A DNA stretch of 64,000 nucleotides from Paenibacillus marchantiophytorum (GTDB lineage: Bacteria > Bacillota > Bacilli > Paenibacillales > NBRC-103111), in NCBI RefSeq assembly GCF_014640555.1, contig NZ_BMHE01000001.1:124001-188000 (forward strand), in the 5' to 3' direction. The position numbers were made by a program, and so were the translations under genes. The notes beneath the pieces were generated by a model. That model saw nothing but the letters and a program-made list of their open reading frames with translations, did not search any database and had not been told where the DNA came from. Below, piece by piece: positions 36,289-45,302 of the stretch. Position 1 is the first letter of the stretch. Every line of letters starts with the position of its first letter.

Positions 36289-38571
36289 TTAAGGTGTTTT
36301 TTTCCCGGCCGTACGCTGATCTTCTAGTTTTCCTTTTGGCGCAGGCACCGGTGTAGAAGACGCATTCTGCGCATCCGTTCCCGCCGACTTCTCACTAAGC
36401 GGTTTGAGCTGCAAGGTTACGCTGCGCCCTTCTCCATCGCCAGCCGCTGTTTGCTCCGAAACGTACCCCTCACCGGACGTTTTGCAATCCACTTTGAAGA
36501 ATGAGCAAGCTTCGACCGCATCCCGCAGGGATCGTCCTACCAAGTTGGGCAGCGGCATTTCATCCACAGCTTGCATAGCCACATAAATTCGTTGCGTGGA
36601 CAAGATTTCAGTTCCTGCTTTCGGAAATTGATCAACAACCTTCGTGCCTTTACCGAATACTTCCAGTGACAAGCCGCTTTCTTTGGCTGTTGCTTTGGCG
36701 CTTTCCGCTGTTGCTTCGGCCAAATTGGGAACCGTCAGCTTATTCGCTTCTTTGGCGACCATCTGAGTTTGCTTACTGGAAGCCACACCCATATATTGCA
36801 GGGACTCTCCTACGATTTCTTTGAAAGCCGGCGCTAAGACTTGGCCCCCTAAATGATAGTTCCCTCCCAAATCAGGTTGATCTGCGATTAAGGTAACTAA
36901 GATTTTGGGATTCTCTACAGGGGCATACCCGATAAAGGAAATAACCCATGTATTCGGCGAATACGTTTTTTCACCAGGTCGAACGAGATTCGCTGTTCCG
37001 GTCTTTCCTGCTACACGATAACCTTCCATATAGGCAAGTTTGCCTGTACCGATCTCTTGGTCAGAGACAACTTGCTCTAGATATCCGCTTACCTGATTCG
37101 CTGTTTTCTCGCTAACGACTTGTCTTACCACTTTGGGCGGAAAAGATTGAATTGTTTTCCCTGTTTTCGGATCGATAATGTCTTTGACAATATGCGGCCA
37201 CATCAATTTCCCACCGTTAGCAATCGCTGCATAGGCAGCTGTTTGTTGAATAGCCGTAACGACTACTTTCCCCTGACCATAGGTCGCAGTTGCTATTTCA
37301 GGCTTATATTTCATATCGACTAATCCCGAAACTTCGTTCGGCATATCAATATTCGTTTTTTCCTCAAAACCAAATTTGGTAATATAATTTCTAAATTTGG
37401 CTTCAGTCAATTTTTCTAAACCGAGCTTGACGAAGGCCACGTTGCTTGAGCGTTTCAAGCCGTCCAGAAAAGAGATCTTCCCCCAACCCACATAGTTATG
37501 GTCATGAAGCACTCGATCCGCTACCTGAATTTGACCGGATTGATACATTTCCGCAGGATTGAAAACCCCTTCTTCGACAGCGCCTGCCAGCGTTACAAGT
37601 TTGAATGTCGACCCTGGCTCATAGCGTGAAGCCACAGCGCCATTTTTGAAATCAGCCTGATCCTTAATATTCCAATAGGTATTGGGATTAAAAGTCGGCG
37701 TATTCGCCATTCCTAATATTTCCATCGTCTGCGGATCAACGGCAATCGCCGTCAAACTCTTAGGATGCCACTTGTCATTCACTTTGGCTAACGCGCTTTC
37801 CAAATAGAATTGAATATTCTTATCAATCGTTAGTCTAACATTATTGCCATCTACCGCTGGCTTGAAATCGACCTTGGCATCAGGCAATTCTACGCCTTTG
37901 CCATCTTTCTCATAGCTTAGCATGCCAGGCACACCTTTGAGCGTATCGTTGAGCTTCAACTCCAGACCTAGTGCAGCCTCGCCTTCTTTATTCGTATAAC
38001 CAAGAATATGAGAAGCTAGCGATTCCCCAGGATAATAGCGTTTCTTCTCTTCCAAGATACTGATCCCAACATTCGTTTTCGTCGATTTATTGAGCTTCGT
38101 TTGCAAGGTTGTGATAAAAGCGCGGACTTTATCAGCTTTCTCCTTATCAATCTTCCAGCCTTCATTCCGAATTTCTACACTTACGGCAAAATCAGTCCCA
38201 TCCGGCTTCATTTTCGTTGCCCGGTCACGGATTTTGTTCACAAGCGCAGGTTTGGTTTCATCCGATTCTTTCAAAATGCCAGCTAGTCCTTGCACAATTT
38301 CTTCTGCAATATGAAAGCCATCTATGATTTTGGGATTAAGCGCAATGGTGTAGGCGGTCGCTTCCACAGCCAGCGCTTTGTCGTTCCGATCCATAATCGT
38401 TCCTCTGACCGGCGCTATGACTCTATCAGTCTCCCATCTCTTCTCTGCGCCTTCCAGCAACCAGGCAGCTTCGACTACTTGGATCCAATAAACTTTAGCA
38501 ATAAGGACAACAAAAAGAAGGGTAAAGAACCCTCCGATGAGTAGTGAACGCAGCTTAATTTTTTTTGTCAT
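36289..38571 (-). CDS. pbpB: PBP 2B, septal transpeptidase
   Basis: Class B penicillin-binding protein of 760 residues, the essential septal transpeptidase (FtsI equivalent). Membrane anchor at about 10-31, dimerisation domain (about 50-240), transpeptidase domain with S321-TF-K324, S375-S-N377 and K523-T-G, then two PASTA repeats (about 612-735) and a disordered Ser/Pro/Lys-rich tail. Placed between ftsL and spoVD exactly as in B. subtilis. Works with FtsL, DivIB and a SEDS partner. Confidence 0.93.
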   Translation of the reverse strand: MTKKIKLRSLLIGGFFTLLFVVLIAKVYWIQVVEAAWLLEGAEKRWETDRVIAPVRGTIMDRNDKALAVEATAYTIALNPKIIDGFHIAEEIVQGLAGILKESDETKPALVNKIRDRATKMKPDGTDFAVSVEIRNEGWKIDKEKADKVRAFITTLQTKLNKSTKTNVGISILEEKKRYYPGESLASHILGYTNKEGEAALGLELKLNDTLKGVPGMLSYEKDGKGVELPDAKVDFKPAVDGNNVRLTIDKNIQFYLESALAKVNDKWHPKSLTAIAVDPQTMEILGMANTPTFNPNTYWNIKDQADFKNGAVASRYEPGSTFKLVTLAGAVEEGVFNPAEMYQSGQIQVADRVLHDHNYVGWGKISFLDGLKRSSNVAFVKLGLEKLTEAKFRNYITKFGFEEKTNIDMPNEVSGLVDMKYKPEIATATYGQGKVVVTAIQQTAAYAAIANGGKLMWPHIVKDIIDPKTGKTIQSFPPKVVRQVVSEKTANQVSGYLEQVVSDQEIGTGKLAYMEGYRVAGKTGTANLVRPGEKTYSPNTWVISFIGYAPVENPKILVTLIADQPDLGGNYHLGGQVLAPAFKEIVGESLQYMGVASSKQTQMVAKEANKLTVPNLAEATAESAKATAKESGLSLEVFGKGTKVVDQFPKAGTEILSTQRIYVAMQAVDEMPLPNLVGRSLRDAVEACSFFKVDCKTSGEGYVSEQTAAGDGEGRSVTLQLKPLSEKSAGTDAQNASSTPVPAPKGKLEDQRTAGKKTP

Positions 38572-38586
38572 ATCGATACCTGCCCG

Positions 38587-39021
38587 TTACGGTTTAGAAG
38601 CAATTTTCGTATTTTTGCTGCTGCTTGAGTTCGTCTTTGCTTTGGGAGGCGTCACCAAGCTTACTTGCTTCTCATCTTGCAAATTAAACCCGAGACGCGT
38701 AGCTTCCCCTTTTAAACGATCAGGACTTTGCAGCTTTTCTACTTCTTGTTTCAAAGCGCTGTTTTGCGCTTGAATTTCTTTAATCTCACTTTGCATTTTC
38801 AAAATACTTGTATTCATCTGATAAATGGCCGCATAGCGCCAAATAATCACACCAGCAACAATGACACAAAGCACGACTGTAAAAAGATAGAGCATTTTTT
38901 CTTGTGTCGGCAAGGATTTATTTCGATAAACAACCTTCGTTATCTCCTTTATTTTAACCTTTGGTTTCGCAACGGTACGTTTTTGATCAAGAGCTAAATT
39001 GCCTTGGATGTAAGATGGCAT
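38587..39021 (-). CDS. ftsL: cell division protein FtsL
   Basis: A small bitopic divisome protein, 144 residues: basic cytosolic tail (1-45), one transmembrane helix (about 46-68, YLFTVVLCVIVAGVIIW), a leucine-zipper-like coiled coil (about 72-105) and a short disordered tail. FtsL pairs with DivIC and DivIB and activates PbpB. Sequence conservation in this family is low, so the call rests on topology plus position between rsmH and pbpB. GGGGAGG precedes the ATG. Confidence 0.9.
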   Translation of the reverse strand: MPSYIQGNLALDQKRTVAKPKVKIKEITKVVYRNKSLPTQEKMLYLFTVVLCVIVAGVIIWRYAAIYQMNTSILKMQSEIKEIQAQNSALKQEVEKLQSPDRLKGEATRLGFNLQDEKQVSLVTPPKAKTNSSSSKNTKIASKP

Positions 39022-39042
39022 TCATTCTTTCCTCCCCTTGTA

Positions 39043-39993
39043 TCAAAGCTTCTCAGCGATCCGCAGTTTGGCGGATCTGGCTCTCTGATTAACATCGAGT
39101 TCATGCTCACTTGGTATAATCGGTTTGCGAGTCACCAATTTAACCGTTCCTGTTTTCACACAAACACAAAATGGAAGATCAGGTGGACATGTACACTTCT
39201 CTACATTTTTCACAAAAAATTGCTTGCAAATGCGATCCTCCAACGAGTGGAAAGTAATCACTGCAACGCGCCCCTGCGGTGCAAGACAACGAACCGATTG
39301 CACTAACGCTTCTTCAAAAGCTCCTAACTCATCATTTACCGCGATACGTAATGCCTGGAAACTCCGTTTAGCCGGATGACCTCCTGTTCTTCTTGCAGCT
39401 GCGGGTATCCCTTCTTTGATCAACTCTACCAATTCACCAGTTGTTTCAATCGTCTTTTTCGTTCTCGCTTCGGCAATGACACCTGCGATACGTCTAGAAA
39501 ACTTCTCTTCGCCGTATTCAAACAAGATGCGTGCAATTTGCTCTTGCGGCCACTCATTGACAATCGTTTTGGCTGTTAACACGGTGGAACGATCCATTCT
39601 CATATCGAGTTCAGCATCATGATTATAACTAAAGCCCCGCTCGCCATCATCTAGCTGTGGGGACGAAACGCCAAGATCAAAGAGGATACCGTCTACTTGC
39701 GGTACACCGTCTCGCAAAGCTCTGGGCTCATTCTGGAGCACCTTTTCCAACTCTCTAAAATTGCTTTTCACTATTTTCACGCGATCCAGATAAGGAGCCA
39801 GCACCGATTGTGCGTTGGCTAATGCAATATCATCTTGATCTAACGCAATCAGCAAGCCTTCGGGACTTAACTTGGATGCAATCAAGGAGCTATGACCCGC
39901 TCCCCCCATCGTACAATCCACGTAAACGCCATCCGGCTTTATATGTAAACCTTCAACAGATTCTTCTTTAAGTACCGTCACATGATGAAACAC
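39043..39993 (-). CDS. rsmH: 16S rRNA (cytosine-1402-N4) methyltransferase
   Basis: SAM-dependent methyltransferase for C1402 in the ribosomal P site, 316 residues from the GTG at 39993, which has TTAGGAGG 7 bases upstream. SAM-binding motif [10 protein letters not shown] (about 25-34), [10 protein letters not shown] (about 52), [13 protein letters not shown] (about 101) and the C-terminal [14 protein letters not shown] are family signatures. An in-frame start at 40026 would run through the hairpin element and the ribosome site, so it is rejected. It follows mraZ by 51 bp. Confidence 0.95.
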   Translation of the reverse strand: MFHHVTVLKEESVEGLHIKPDGVYVDCTMGGAGHSSLIASKLSPEGLLIALDQDDIALANAQSVLAPYLDRVKIVKSNFRELEKVLQNEPRALRDGVPQVDGILFDLGVSSPQLDDGERGFSYNHDAELDMRMDRSTVLTAKTIVNEWPQEQIARILFEYGEEKFSRRIAGVIAEARTKKTIETTGELVELIKEGIPAAARRTGGHPAKRSFQALRIAVNDELGAFEEALVQSVRCLAPQGRVAVITFHSLEDRICKQFFVKNVEKCTCPPDLPFCVCVKTGTVKLVTRKPIIPSEHELDVNQRARSAKLRIAEKL

Positions 39994-40008
39994 TTGGTGT
40001 CCTCCTAA

Positions 40009-40044
40009 GAGCTTTGCTTTGAGCAAAGCTCACTTCGTAAGTAT
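40009..40044 (-). repeat. hairpin-plus-ribosome-site element, rsmH copy
   Basis: Minus strand ACTTACGAAGT, hairpin GAGCTTTGC-TCAAA-GCAAAGCTC (40009-40031), then TTAGGAGG and the rsmH GTG. It begins directly after the mraZ stop codon and fills the whole mraZ-rsmH gap. Confidence 0.85.
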
Positions 40045-40482
40045 CTATAAATCAAAATTGAAATCGACGAGTTTCTCTGCTATTTCATTAAAGGATTGTT
40101 CCGATTCATTGGCATAGCTTTCCCAAATTTGCTTACTCCAAATCTCAACTCGGTTCGAAACGCCGATAACGACGCAATCTTTCTCAAGCTTGGCGTGATC
40201 AACGAGATTCCCTGGGATGTTGGCTCTTCCCTGTTTATCTAGGTCGCACTCGGTAGCACCGGAGAAGAAGAAGCGGGTAAAAGCACGCGCATCAGATTTC
40301 ATAAGGGGCAGCGCTTTGAGCTTCTGTTCGAGTATCGCCCATTCTGACTGCGGGTACACGAATAAGCATTGATCCAAACCGCGGGTGATAACAAAGGACT
40401 CTCCAAGGGCTTCACGAAATTTGGCCGGAATGATCATACGCCCCTTTTCGTCGATGCTATGTTGATATTCACCCATGAACAT
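40045..40482 (-). CDS. mraZ: MraZ, dcw-cluster transcription regulator
   Basis: A 145-residue AbrB-like DNA-binding protein with two MraZ domains; the DxxGR motifs are [14 protein letters not shown] (about 12-25) and [12 protein letters not shown] (about 80-91). It binds direct repeats in its own promoter and represses or tunes the dcw operon. ATG at 40482 gives the family N-terminus [11 protein letters not shown]. The four direct repeats just upstream are the expected operator. The preceding 19 codons of open frame lie over those repeats and are rejected. Confidence 0.95.
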   Translation of the reverse strand: MFMGEYQHSIDEKGRMIIPAKFREALGESFVITRGLDQCLFVYPQSEWAILEQKLKALPLMKSDARAFTRFFFSGATECDLDKQGRANIPGNLVDHAKLEKDCVVIGVSNRVEIWSKQIWESYANESEQSFNEIAEKLVDFNFDL

Positions 40483-40493
40483 AGCATCCGCGC

Positions 40494-40531
40494 CCCCTTT
40501 CCCTCCACTTTGTACCACTTTCCACCACTTT
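40494..40531 (-). promoter_or_regulatory. MraZ-box operator
   Basis: Minus strand AAAGTGG at 40525-40531, 40515-40521 and 40505-40511, plus AAAGGGG at 40494-40500, spaced 10, 10 and 11 bp. AAAGTGG-type repeats on one face of the helix are the known MraZ recognition pattern in Firmicutes and Mollicutes. They lie 12-49 bp upstream of the mraZ start. Confidence 0.85.
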
Positions 40532-40555
40532 TTAATCATAATTCGCTAAAAATGA

Positions 40556-40586
40556 AAGAAATCCTGCTAGAAGCGCAGGATTTTCA
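40556..40586 (-). terminator. intrinsic terminator of the DUF4349 gene
   Basis: Minus strand AATCCTGC-GCTTCTA-GCAGGATT followed by TCTTTC, separating the DUF4349 gene from the mraZ promoter region. Confidence 0.7.
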
Positions 40587-40607
40587 AAATTATTTTCAAT
40601 TATGGGT

Positions 40608-41744
40608 CTATTCTATGTCTTTTGTTGCTTGCTGCTCCTCATCCAATGCGTTCAAAGATGCATTTTGCGCTTTAAGCTCATTTCGCATCGCGACCAATTG
40701 TTTATTCCGTTTGCGTCTGTAGGCCCAAATAGGCCCTCCTATGAGGAGACCAATGACGATAACTGGAAAAGCTGCCGCCAGGAAAACGAGGATCCCTTGC
40801 ATCACAGTAACCAGTACATTCAGACTGGAGTTCCACGCTTTTTGAATCCGCTCTTCTAACGTTGACTTATTGGGATCAGAGAGCAGCGGCTTGTTGCCCG
40901 TTTGTTGATACATGCGAAGTTCAATGGTGGAAAAAGCAACATTTTGATCCAAATATCTCATTTGCCCTTTGATCTGTTCAATCGTCTCTTGCACCTTGGA
41001 CAGTTCATTGGAAAATGCCAACAAATCATCTGTTTTCACAGCTTTCTCCATAAAACTAAGCAAGCGGGTTTCAACTAGCTGCTTCGCCTTCAGCCGGGAG
41101 CTTAAATCGACGTATTGTTCCGTCACATCCTGGCCTTGCACACTTCTCTGGAGGGAAGGACTCATTTTCTCCAAGCCGTCCAGCAAAGAGACAAAGCCAT
41201 TCGCTGCTACTTTGATCGTATACGTGCCTCCACGTTCCCCTGTATTGGCATTCTCCGAGAATTGAAGGATATAAGCGCCGCTAAGTGCGACTAAGTCGCG
41301 AAGAGCTGTCTGAGACTTGCTGTAATCCTCTACTGGCATAACCAAATTAGCCCGATAAATCAATTTGCGATTAAAACCTGCCGCTTCATCGCTGCCCGTG
41401 GCTGGCATCACCGTGATTGCCGAGGATTTACTACCTCCAGGCGCTGTATCCGCCGATGACTTCTCTACCACTTTTTGCCCGCTCGCAGCAGCTTGCGCCG
41501 CGGGAGCTCCCGCCGCCTTCGCATCCGATTGCGTCGTTACACTAAGCTGCATACTGTCAGCCATCGCATCGTTCTTCATTTCAGATGCTGAAGAAGATTT
41601 CGATGAATCTTTAGCTGCGCTGCAGCCTGCCAGCAGCGCAGCCAGCACAGCTGTCGCTATCAGCACTGTCAATCCCTTGCCTACTCGTCCACGCGTCACG
41701 GACCGCTTCAAATCCTTGCTTGCTTTACGTTTAAAGACCCCCAT
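40608..41744 (-). CDS. DUF4349 lipoprotein
   Basis: A 378-residue envelope protein. A basic N-terminus precedes a hydrophobic stretch ending in the lipobox LLAGC (C41), so it is probably lipidated by Lgt and cleaved by LspA. Residues 42-120 are low-complexity Ser/Ala/Lys. A conserved DUF4349 domain follows (about 122-300; RKLIYRANLVMPVEDYSKSQ, GERGGTYTIKVAANGF, a coiled coil around 230-265), then a transmembrane helix (about 315-341) and a charged cytosolic tail. Function is unknown. It is inserted between mraZ and ahcY with its own terminator and is not part of the dcw operon. Confidence 0.8.
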   Translation of the reverse strand: MGVFKRKASKDLKRSVTRGRVGKGLTVLIATAVLAALLAGCSAAKDSSKSSSASEMKNDAMADSMQLSVTTQSDAKAAGAPAAQAAASGQKVVEKSSADTAPGGSKSSAITVMPATGSDEAAGFNRKLIYRANLVMPVEDYSKSQTALRDLVALSGAYILQFSENANTGERGGTYTIKVAANGFVSLLDGLEKMSPSLQRSVQGQDVTEQYVDLSSRLKAKQLVETRLLSFMEKAVKTDDLLAFSNELSKVQETIEQIKGQMRYLDQNVAFSTIELRMYQQTGNKPLLSDPNKSTLEERIQKAWNSSLNVLVTVMQGILVFLAAAFPVIVIGLLIGGPIWAYRRKRNKQLVAMRNELKAQNASLNALDEEQQATKDIE

Positions 41745-42187
41745 ACAAGCACCCCTTTTGCTTCCAAATATAGGTTATACCCCCTTTAAACGGAGATACC
41801 CTGCAAAAGGTTGCACACATCCCGTCAAGAAAAAAACCTCCGGATCAGGAAGTTCAACCCACGGTACTCCTTACGATCTTTTATGACAAACACCACTCGA
41901 AATGATGGACTTGAAAACCTTACGAACTCCATTCCCTCTATCCGCTCAAAAACACTCCTTCTGAAAATCTAGTGAACTCCAGATGCTCTATTTCAAACAA
42001 ATGATCACCATTTCGCCAATAAAGTGCCGGGTAGCGCCAACTCCGTTCATTAAATCTCCAAAGCAGCCATTTTCCGGTCTATAAGAATCATACAGTTCAT
42101 TATATGCCCTTGAGGATACCGAAACCGCCAAAGCAAAGAAGCCTGCGGTGGACGTCAATAAATAAAGAGTGAGCTTCGCCAACCCTA
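41745..42187. other. intergenic region with a second terminator and no confident gene
   Basis: About 440 bp between the DUF4349 start and the ahcY terminator. It holds a minus-strand terminator at 41826-41857 with no clear gene to terminate. It also has two copies of GGAGTTC-n6-TTTTCA on the minus strand (near 41910-41930 and 41963-41985). A minus-strand open frame (41988 back to 42233, 81 codons) overlaps the ahcY terminator and lacks a good start. Confidence 0.4.
41826..41857 (-). terminator. orphan intrinsic terminator
   Basis: Minus strand AACTTCC-TGATCC-GGAGGTT (one G-T pair) followed by TTTTT and CTTG. Confidence 0.6.
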
Positions 42188-42232
42188 GAAAAAAAGCCCT
42201 CCAGTCCACCAAAGTGGTCTGAAAGGCTTCCA
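42188..42232 (-). terminator. intrinsic terminator of bshC-ahcY
   Basis: Minus strand AAGCCTTTCAG, an ACCACTTTGGT apical hairpin, then GGACTGGAGGGCTT and T7. It begins 8 bp after the ahcY stop. Confidence 0.85.
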
Positions 42233-42239
42233 TTCAATC

Positions 42240-43502
42240 TTAATGCTCGGCCCAGCTGTCTAAATACATTTTTTGTTCTTCCGTCAAGAAATCGATGCTC
42301 GTTCCAAGCGACTCCAGCTTAAATCTCGCTACTTGCTCATCCAGGACATAAGGAACATTCACAACGGTTTTACCCAGTTTCTCATATTCATCGTTCACAT
42401 ATTTCAAAGACATCGCTTGAAGCGCAAATGTCATATCCATAATTTCCGCCGGGTGGCCATCGCCAGCTGCAAGGTTGACAAGACGACCTTCCGCCAGAAT
42501 GTAAACTTTGCGGCCATCCGTTAATTGATATTCTTCAATGTTGCGTCTAACTGTGCGTTTGGAAGAGGACATTGCCTCTAGTTCTGGTTTGTTTACTTCA
42601 ACGTCAAAGTGGCCGGCATTCGAAAGAATCGCGCCATCTTTCATTACTTTGTAGTGCTCCCCGCGAATGACATCACGGTTGCCTGTTACCGTTACGAAGA
42701 AATCGCCTAATTTAGCTGCTTCCAACATCGGCATAACGGCAAAGCCGTCCATGTAGGCTTCAACGCCTTTAATTGCGTCAATTTCGGTAACGATAACATT
42801 CGCGCCAAGACCTTTGGCCCGCATAGCAACACCTTTGCCGCACCAGCCGTAGCCGACAACAACAACCGTTTTACCCGCAACAACCAAGTTCGTTGTACGA
42901 TTAATCCCGTCCCACACGGATTGACCCGTTCCATAACGGTTATCGAACAAGTATTTACAGAAAGCATCATTCACAGCTACCATCGGGAACTCGAGCTTGC
43001 CTTCTTTCTCCATTGCTTTCAAGCGAAGAATACCCGTCGTCGTTTCTTCCGCTCCGCCGCGAACTTGAACAGCCAAATCTTTACGCTCGGAATGCAGAAT
43101 GGAAACCAGATCCCCGCCATCATCAATGATAAGATCTGGCTTTGTTTCAAGCGCTTTGATCAACAGCTCCTTGTACTCTTCCGGACTCGGGTTGTACTTG
43201 GCGAATACGGTAATGCCGTCTTCTACCAATGCCGCACAGACATCATCTTGCGTAGAAAGTGGGTTACTGCCTGTAATCGTAACTTCCGCGCCGCCCGCTT
43301 TCACAACTTTGGCCAAATAAGCCGTTTTTGCTTCTAAATGCAAAGAAATAGCTACTTTCAGGCCTTTAAATGGTTGCTCTTTCTCGAATTGCTCGCGAAT
43401 ACGATTCAAAACAGGCATATGCGCCTGCACCCAATCAATTTTCAAATGACCTTCTGGCGCTAACGCCATATCAGTTACAATACTTTTTTCTACAGTTGTC
43501 AT
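42240..43502 (-). CDS. ahcY: adenosylhomocysteinase
   Basis: NAD-dependent hydrolase splitting S-adenosylhomocysteine into adenosine and homocysteine, 420 residues. The NAD-binding glycine motif is [10 protein letters not shown] (about 214-223). Substrate residues lie in [14 protein letters not shown] (about 53-66), DDGGDL and NAGHFDVE. The C-terminal segment (about 385-420) is compact, as in the short bacterial/archaeal form. Most Bacillus species use the Pfs/LuxS route instead, so AhcY is a distinguishing trait. It lies 12 bp after bshC and is probably co-transcribed. Confidence 0.94.
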   Translation of the reverse strand: MTTVEKSIVTDMALAPEGHLKIDWVQAHMPVLNRIREQFEKEQPFKGLKVAISLHLEAKTAYLAKVVKAGGAEVTITGSNPLSTQDDVCAALVEDGITVFAKYNPSPEEYKELLIKALETKPDLIIDDGGDLVSILHSERKDLAVQVRGGAEETTTGILRLKAMEKEGKLEFPMVAVNDAFCKYLFDNRYGTGQSVWDGINRTTNLVVAGKTVVVVGYGWCGKGVAMRAKGLGANVIVTEIDAIKGVEAYMDGFAVMPMLEAAKLGDFFVTVTGNRDVIRGEHYKVMKDGAILSNAGHFDVEVNKPELEAMSSSKRTVRRNIEEYQLTDGRKVYILAEGRLVNLAAGDGHPAEIMDMTFALQAMSLKYVNDEYEKLGKTVVNVPYVLDEQVARFKLESLGTSIDFLTEEQKMYLDSWAEH

Positions 43503-43514
43503 GTATGTTTCCTC

Positions 43515-45149
43515 CTATAAATAATAAACGCGATGTAAGCCATCTACAGGTATTGAAGTCTCCACTAAATTACGAAGCCAATCATTCCCATATCGATTCA
43601 TATAAGCACACCCATTATACACTCTTTCTTGCGGCTTTGCTAACGGTAAGATCGTAAGTCGAATTCGTTCCAACTGTCTCAGCGCGGCGTCGAATTGTGT
43701 TTTGTAAGCATCGCCAGCTTTATTTTGCAAATAGTCGATTTGCTCAAGTATTTTTAGCAGATTCGTATCCCCCAGCTTTTTGACACCGGGATTGATCGCA
43801 GCTAACGACTCGACTAATGGCGCATAACTTTCACGGAAATCCTTTTTCGCAGCATCGAAACGCTCGTTCAATTGCAAAGTATCCTGTGCATCCAACCACG
43901 CCTGTTTCTTTTCTTCAAAACGCTCAAGCACGTCCTCTAAAGCAATATCATACTTATTCATTTGCTTCTGAACCGTGCCTTCGATGAGGGTGAATTCTAA
44001 ACGCGGCACGATGATCGGCATTTTCATCCCAAATTGCTCAAACGCCTGTTTCGTCAAAGCCCAGTAAGCAATTTCACCTGGCCCCAACACCGTCGCGAGA
44101 ACAGGGAACAGAAATTCTTGCATCAAAGGGCGCGTCATAACGTTGTTGCTCAGCTGTTCCGGCGTAGTCACTGCGATATCATGCAGCTGTTCTTTGGTAT
44201 ACAGAAAGTCATTTTTCTTATCGGTAAAAAGTTCTCCCTCACGTCGCAAGAGAAGACGCTGTCCTCCGGCAAACACGAAAATATTGGCTCCGTCCTCCGC
44301 AACATCTGCCTGAACTTGATAGCCAGCCTGCTTTACCTCATCTTGACTTTTCAGCAGCGAAGCTGTTAATGCTTCATTCTGAAGAACAATTTGTTCGAAC
44401 ATAGACGATTCCAGCGCGCGCAGCGCCGGCTCATCCGAATCGATAAGGACAAGTCCGTATTCGCCAAAAATAACTGCCATCCAGCGCGCAAAGGCATCGG
44501 ACAAAGAGGCTCCGCCTACCACAGCCTGTTCCAGCTTGGCAAGCAAGGACGCTTTGAACTCTGTATCCATGAGGGATTGATCCAAGGCTTCCAGCGCTTC
44601 TCTCCACGTTTCAGGGGCGATAGGCAGCTTACTGACCGACGTGCGAATCCCTGTGGGATGATCGATCTTGATTTTGTCAATCTGCTGCGCTTGTGTCAGT
44701 GTATATATATGGTTTACCTCATCAAAATCATGATCCTCGCCAGCAATCCAGAAAACAGGAACTACCGGCCTTGCCAATTTGGCACTCCACTGACGAGCCG
44801 ATTGAATCAGGGTTATCGCTTTATACAATACCAATAGCGAACCGCCAAACAATCCCGCTTGCTGTCCGCCAACGACGGCTAACGCCTTCTTATCCGCAAG
44901 AGCGGCAACTTGATCCAATGCAGCCTGCGAATTGCCAATACGTTCATTGTAGGCTCGCAAAACTTCAACCAATAGGCCACGATCGGCGATTAATGGATGA
45001 TTGCTTCTCTCCAGCCACTGCACACGGGATTGCCAGTCATCCGAGTTCCCGAAATGATAGGGAAATAACGTTTGAGCTTGATCCGCTTGAACGATGTAGT
45101 CTTCGGCCAGAATCTGATTTTTCTTCCAATGAAAAGTTTCCATTTGCAT
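43515..45149 (-). CDS. bshC: bacillithiol biosynthesis cysteine-adding enzyme BshC
   Basis: The last enzyme of bacillithiol synthesis, adding cysteine to glucosaminyl-malate. 544 residues, near the B. subtilis length (539). Family segments include GGQQAGLFGGSLLVLYKA (about 98-115), PVFWIAGEDHDFDEVNH (about 135-151), VLGPGEIAYW and a coiled coil around 410-470. ATG at 45149 is chosen because the promoter -10 at 45198-45203 excludes the longer frame. In B. subtilis bshC is directly upstream of mraZ; here ahcY and a DUF4349 gene lie between them. Confidence 0.93.
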   Translation of the reverse strand: MQMETFHWKKNQILAEDYIVQADQAQTLFPYHFGNSDDWQSRVQWLERSNHPLIADRGLLVEVLRAYNERIGNSQAALDQVAALADKKALAVVGGQQAGLFGGSLLVLYKAITLIQSARQWSAKLARPVVPVFWIAGEDHDFDEVNHIYTLTQAQQIDKIKIDHPTGIRTSVSKLPIAPETWREALEALDQSLMDTEFKASLLAKLEQAVVGGASLSDAFARWMAVIFGEYGLVLIDSDEPALRALESSMFEQIVLQNEALTASLLKSQDEVKQAGYQVQADVAEDGANIFVFAGGQRLLLRREGELFTDKKNDFLYTKEQLHDIAVTTPEQLSNNVMTRPLMQEFLFPVLATVLGPGEIAYWALTKQAFEQFGMKMPIIVPRLEFTLIEGTVQKQMNKYDIALEDVLERFEEKKQAWLDAQDTLQLNERFDAAKKDFRESYAPLVESLAAINPGVKKLGDTNLLKILEQIDYLQNKAGDAYKTQFDAALRQLERIRLTILPLAKPQERVYNGCAYMNRYGNDWLRNLVETSIPVDGLHRVYYL

Positions 45150-45197
45150 ATGCGACTTGTGTCTCCTCTTCACAACAAATAAAACAACTATGTTCTG

Positions 45198-45226
45198 ATT
45201 GTACACGTAAGGCCAGCAATCGTCAA
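45198..45226 (-). promoter_or_regulatory. SigA promoter of bshC-ahcY
   Basis: Minus strand TTGACG (45221-45226), a 17-bp spacer and TACAAT (45198-45203), about 50 bp upstream of the bshC start. Confidence 0.8.
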
Positions 45227-45265
45227 AACTGTATTTTAAATAATTACAATTGAATCAGCGATACG

Positions 45266-45296
45266 CTAAAAAGCCGCCCCTAATGGGACGGCCAGC
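45266..45296 (-). terminator. intrinsic terminator of the opp operon
   Basis: Minus strand GCCGTCCC-ATTA-GGGGCGGC followed by TTTTT, directly after oppF. Confidence 0.88.
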
Positions 45297-45302
45297 AAAC
45301 AT

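Noticed and set aside
41988..42233. 81-codon minus-strand frame with a membrane segment
   Set aside because: Its start lies inside the ahcY terminator and has no ribosome site; only an unlikely TTG start is better placed. Kept only as a note in the intergenic entry.
45150..45197. SAM or SAH riboswitch before bshC-ahcY
   Set aside because: The leader is about 40 nt, too short, and no S-box or SAH-element motif is visible.
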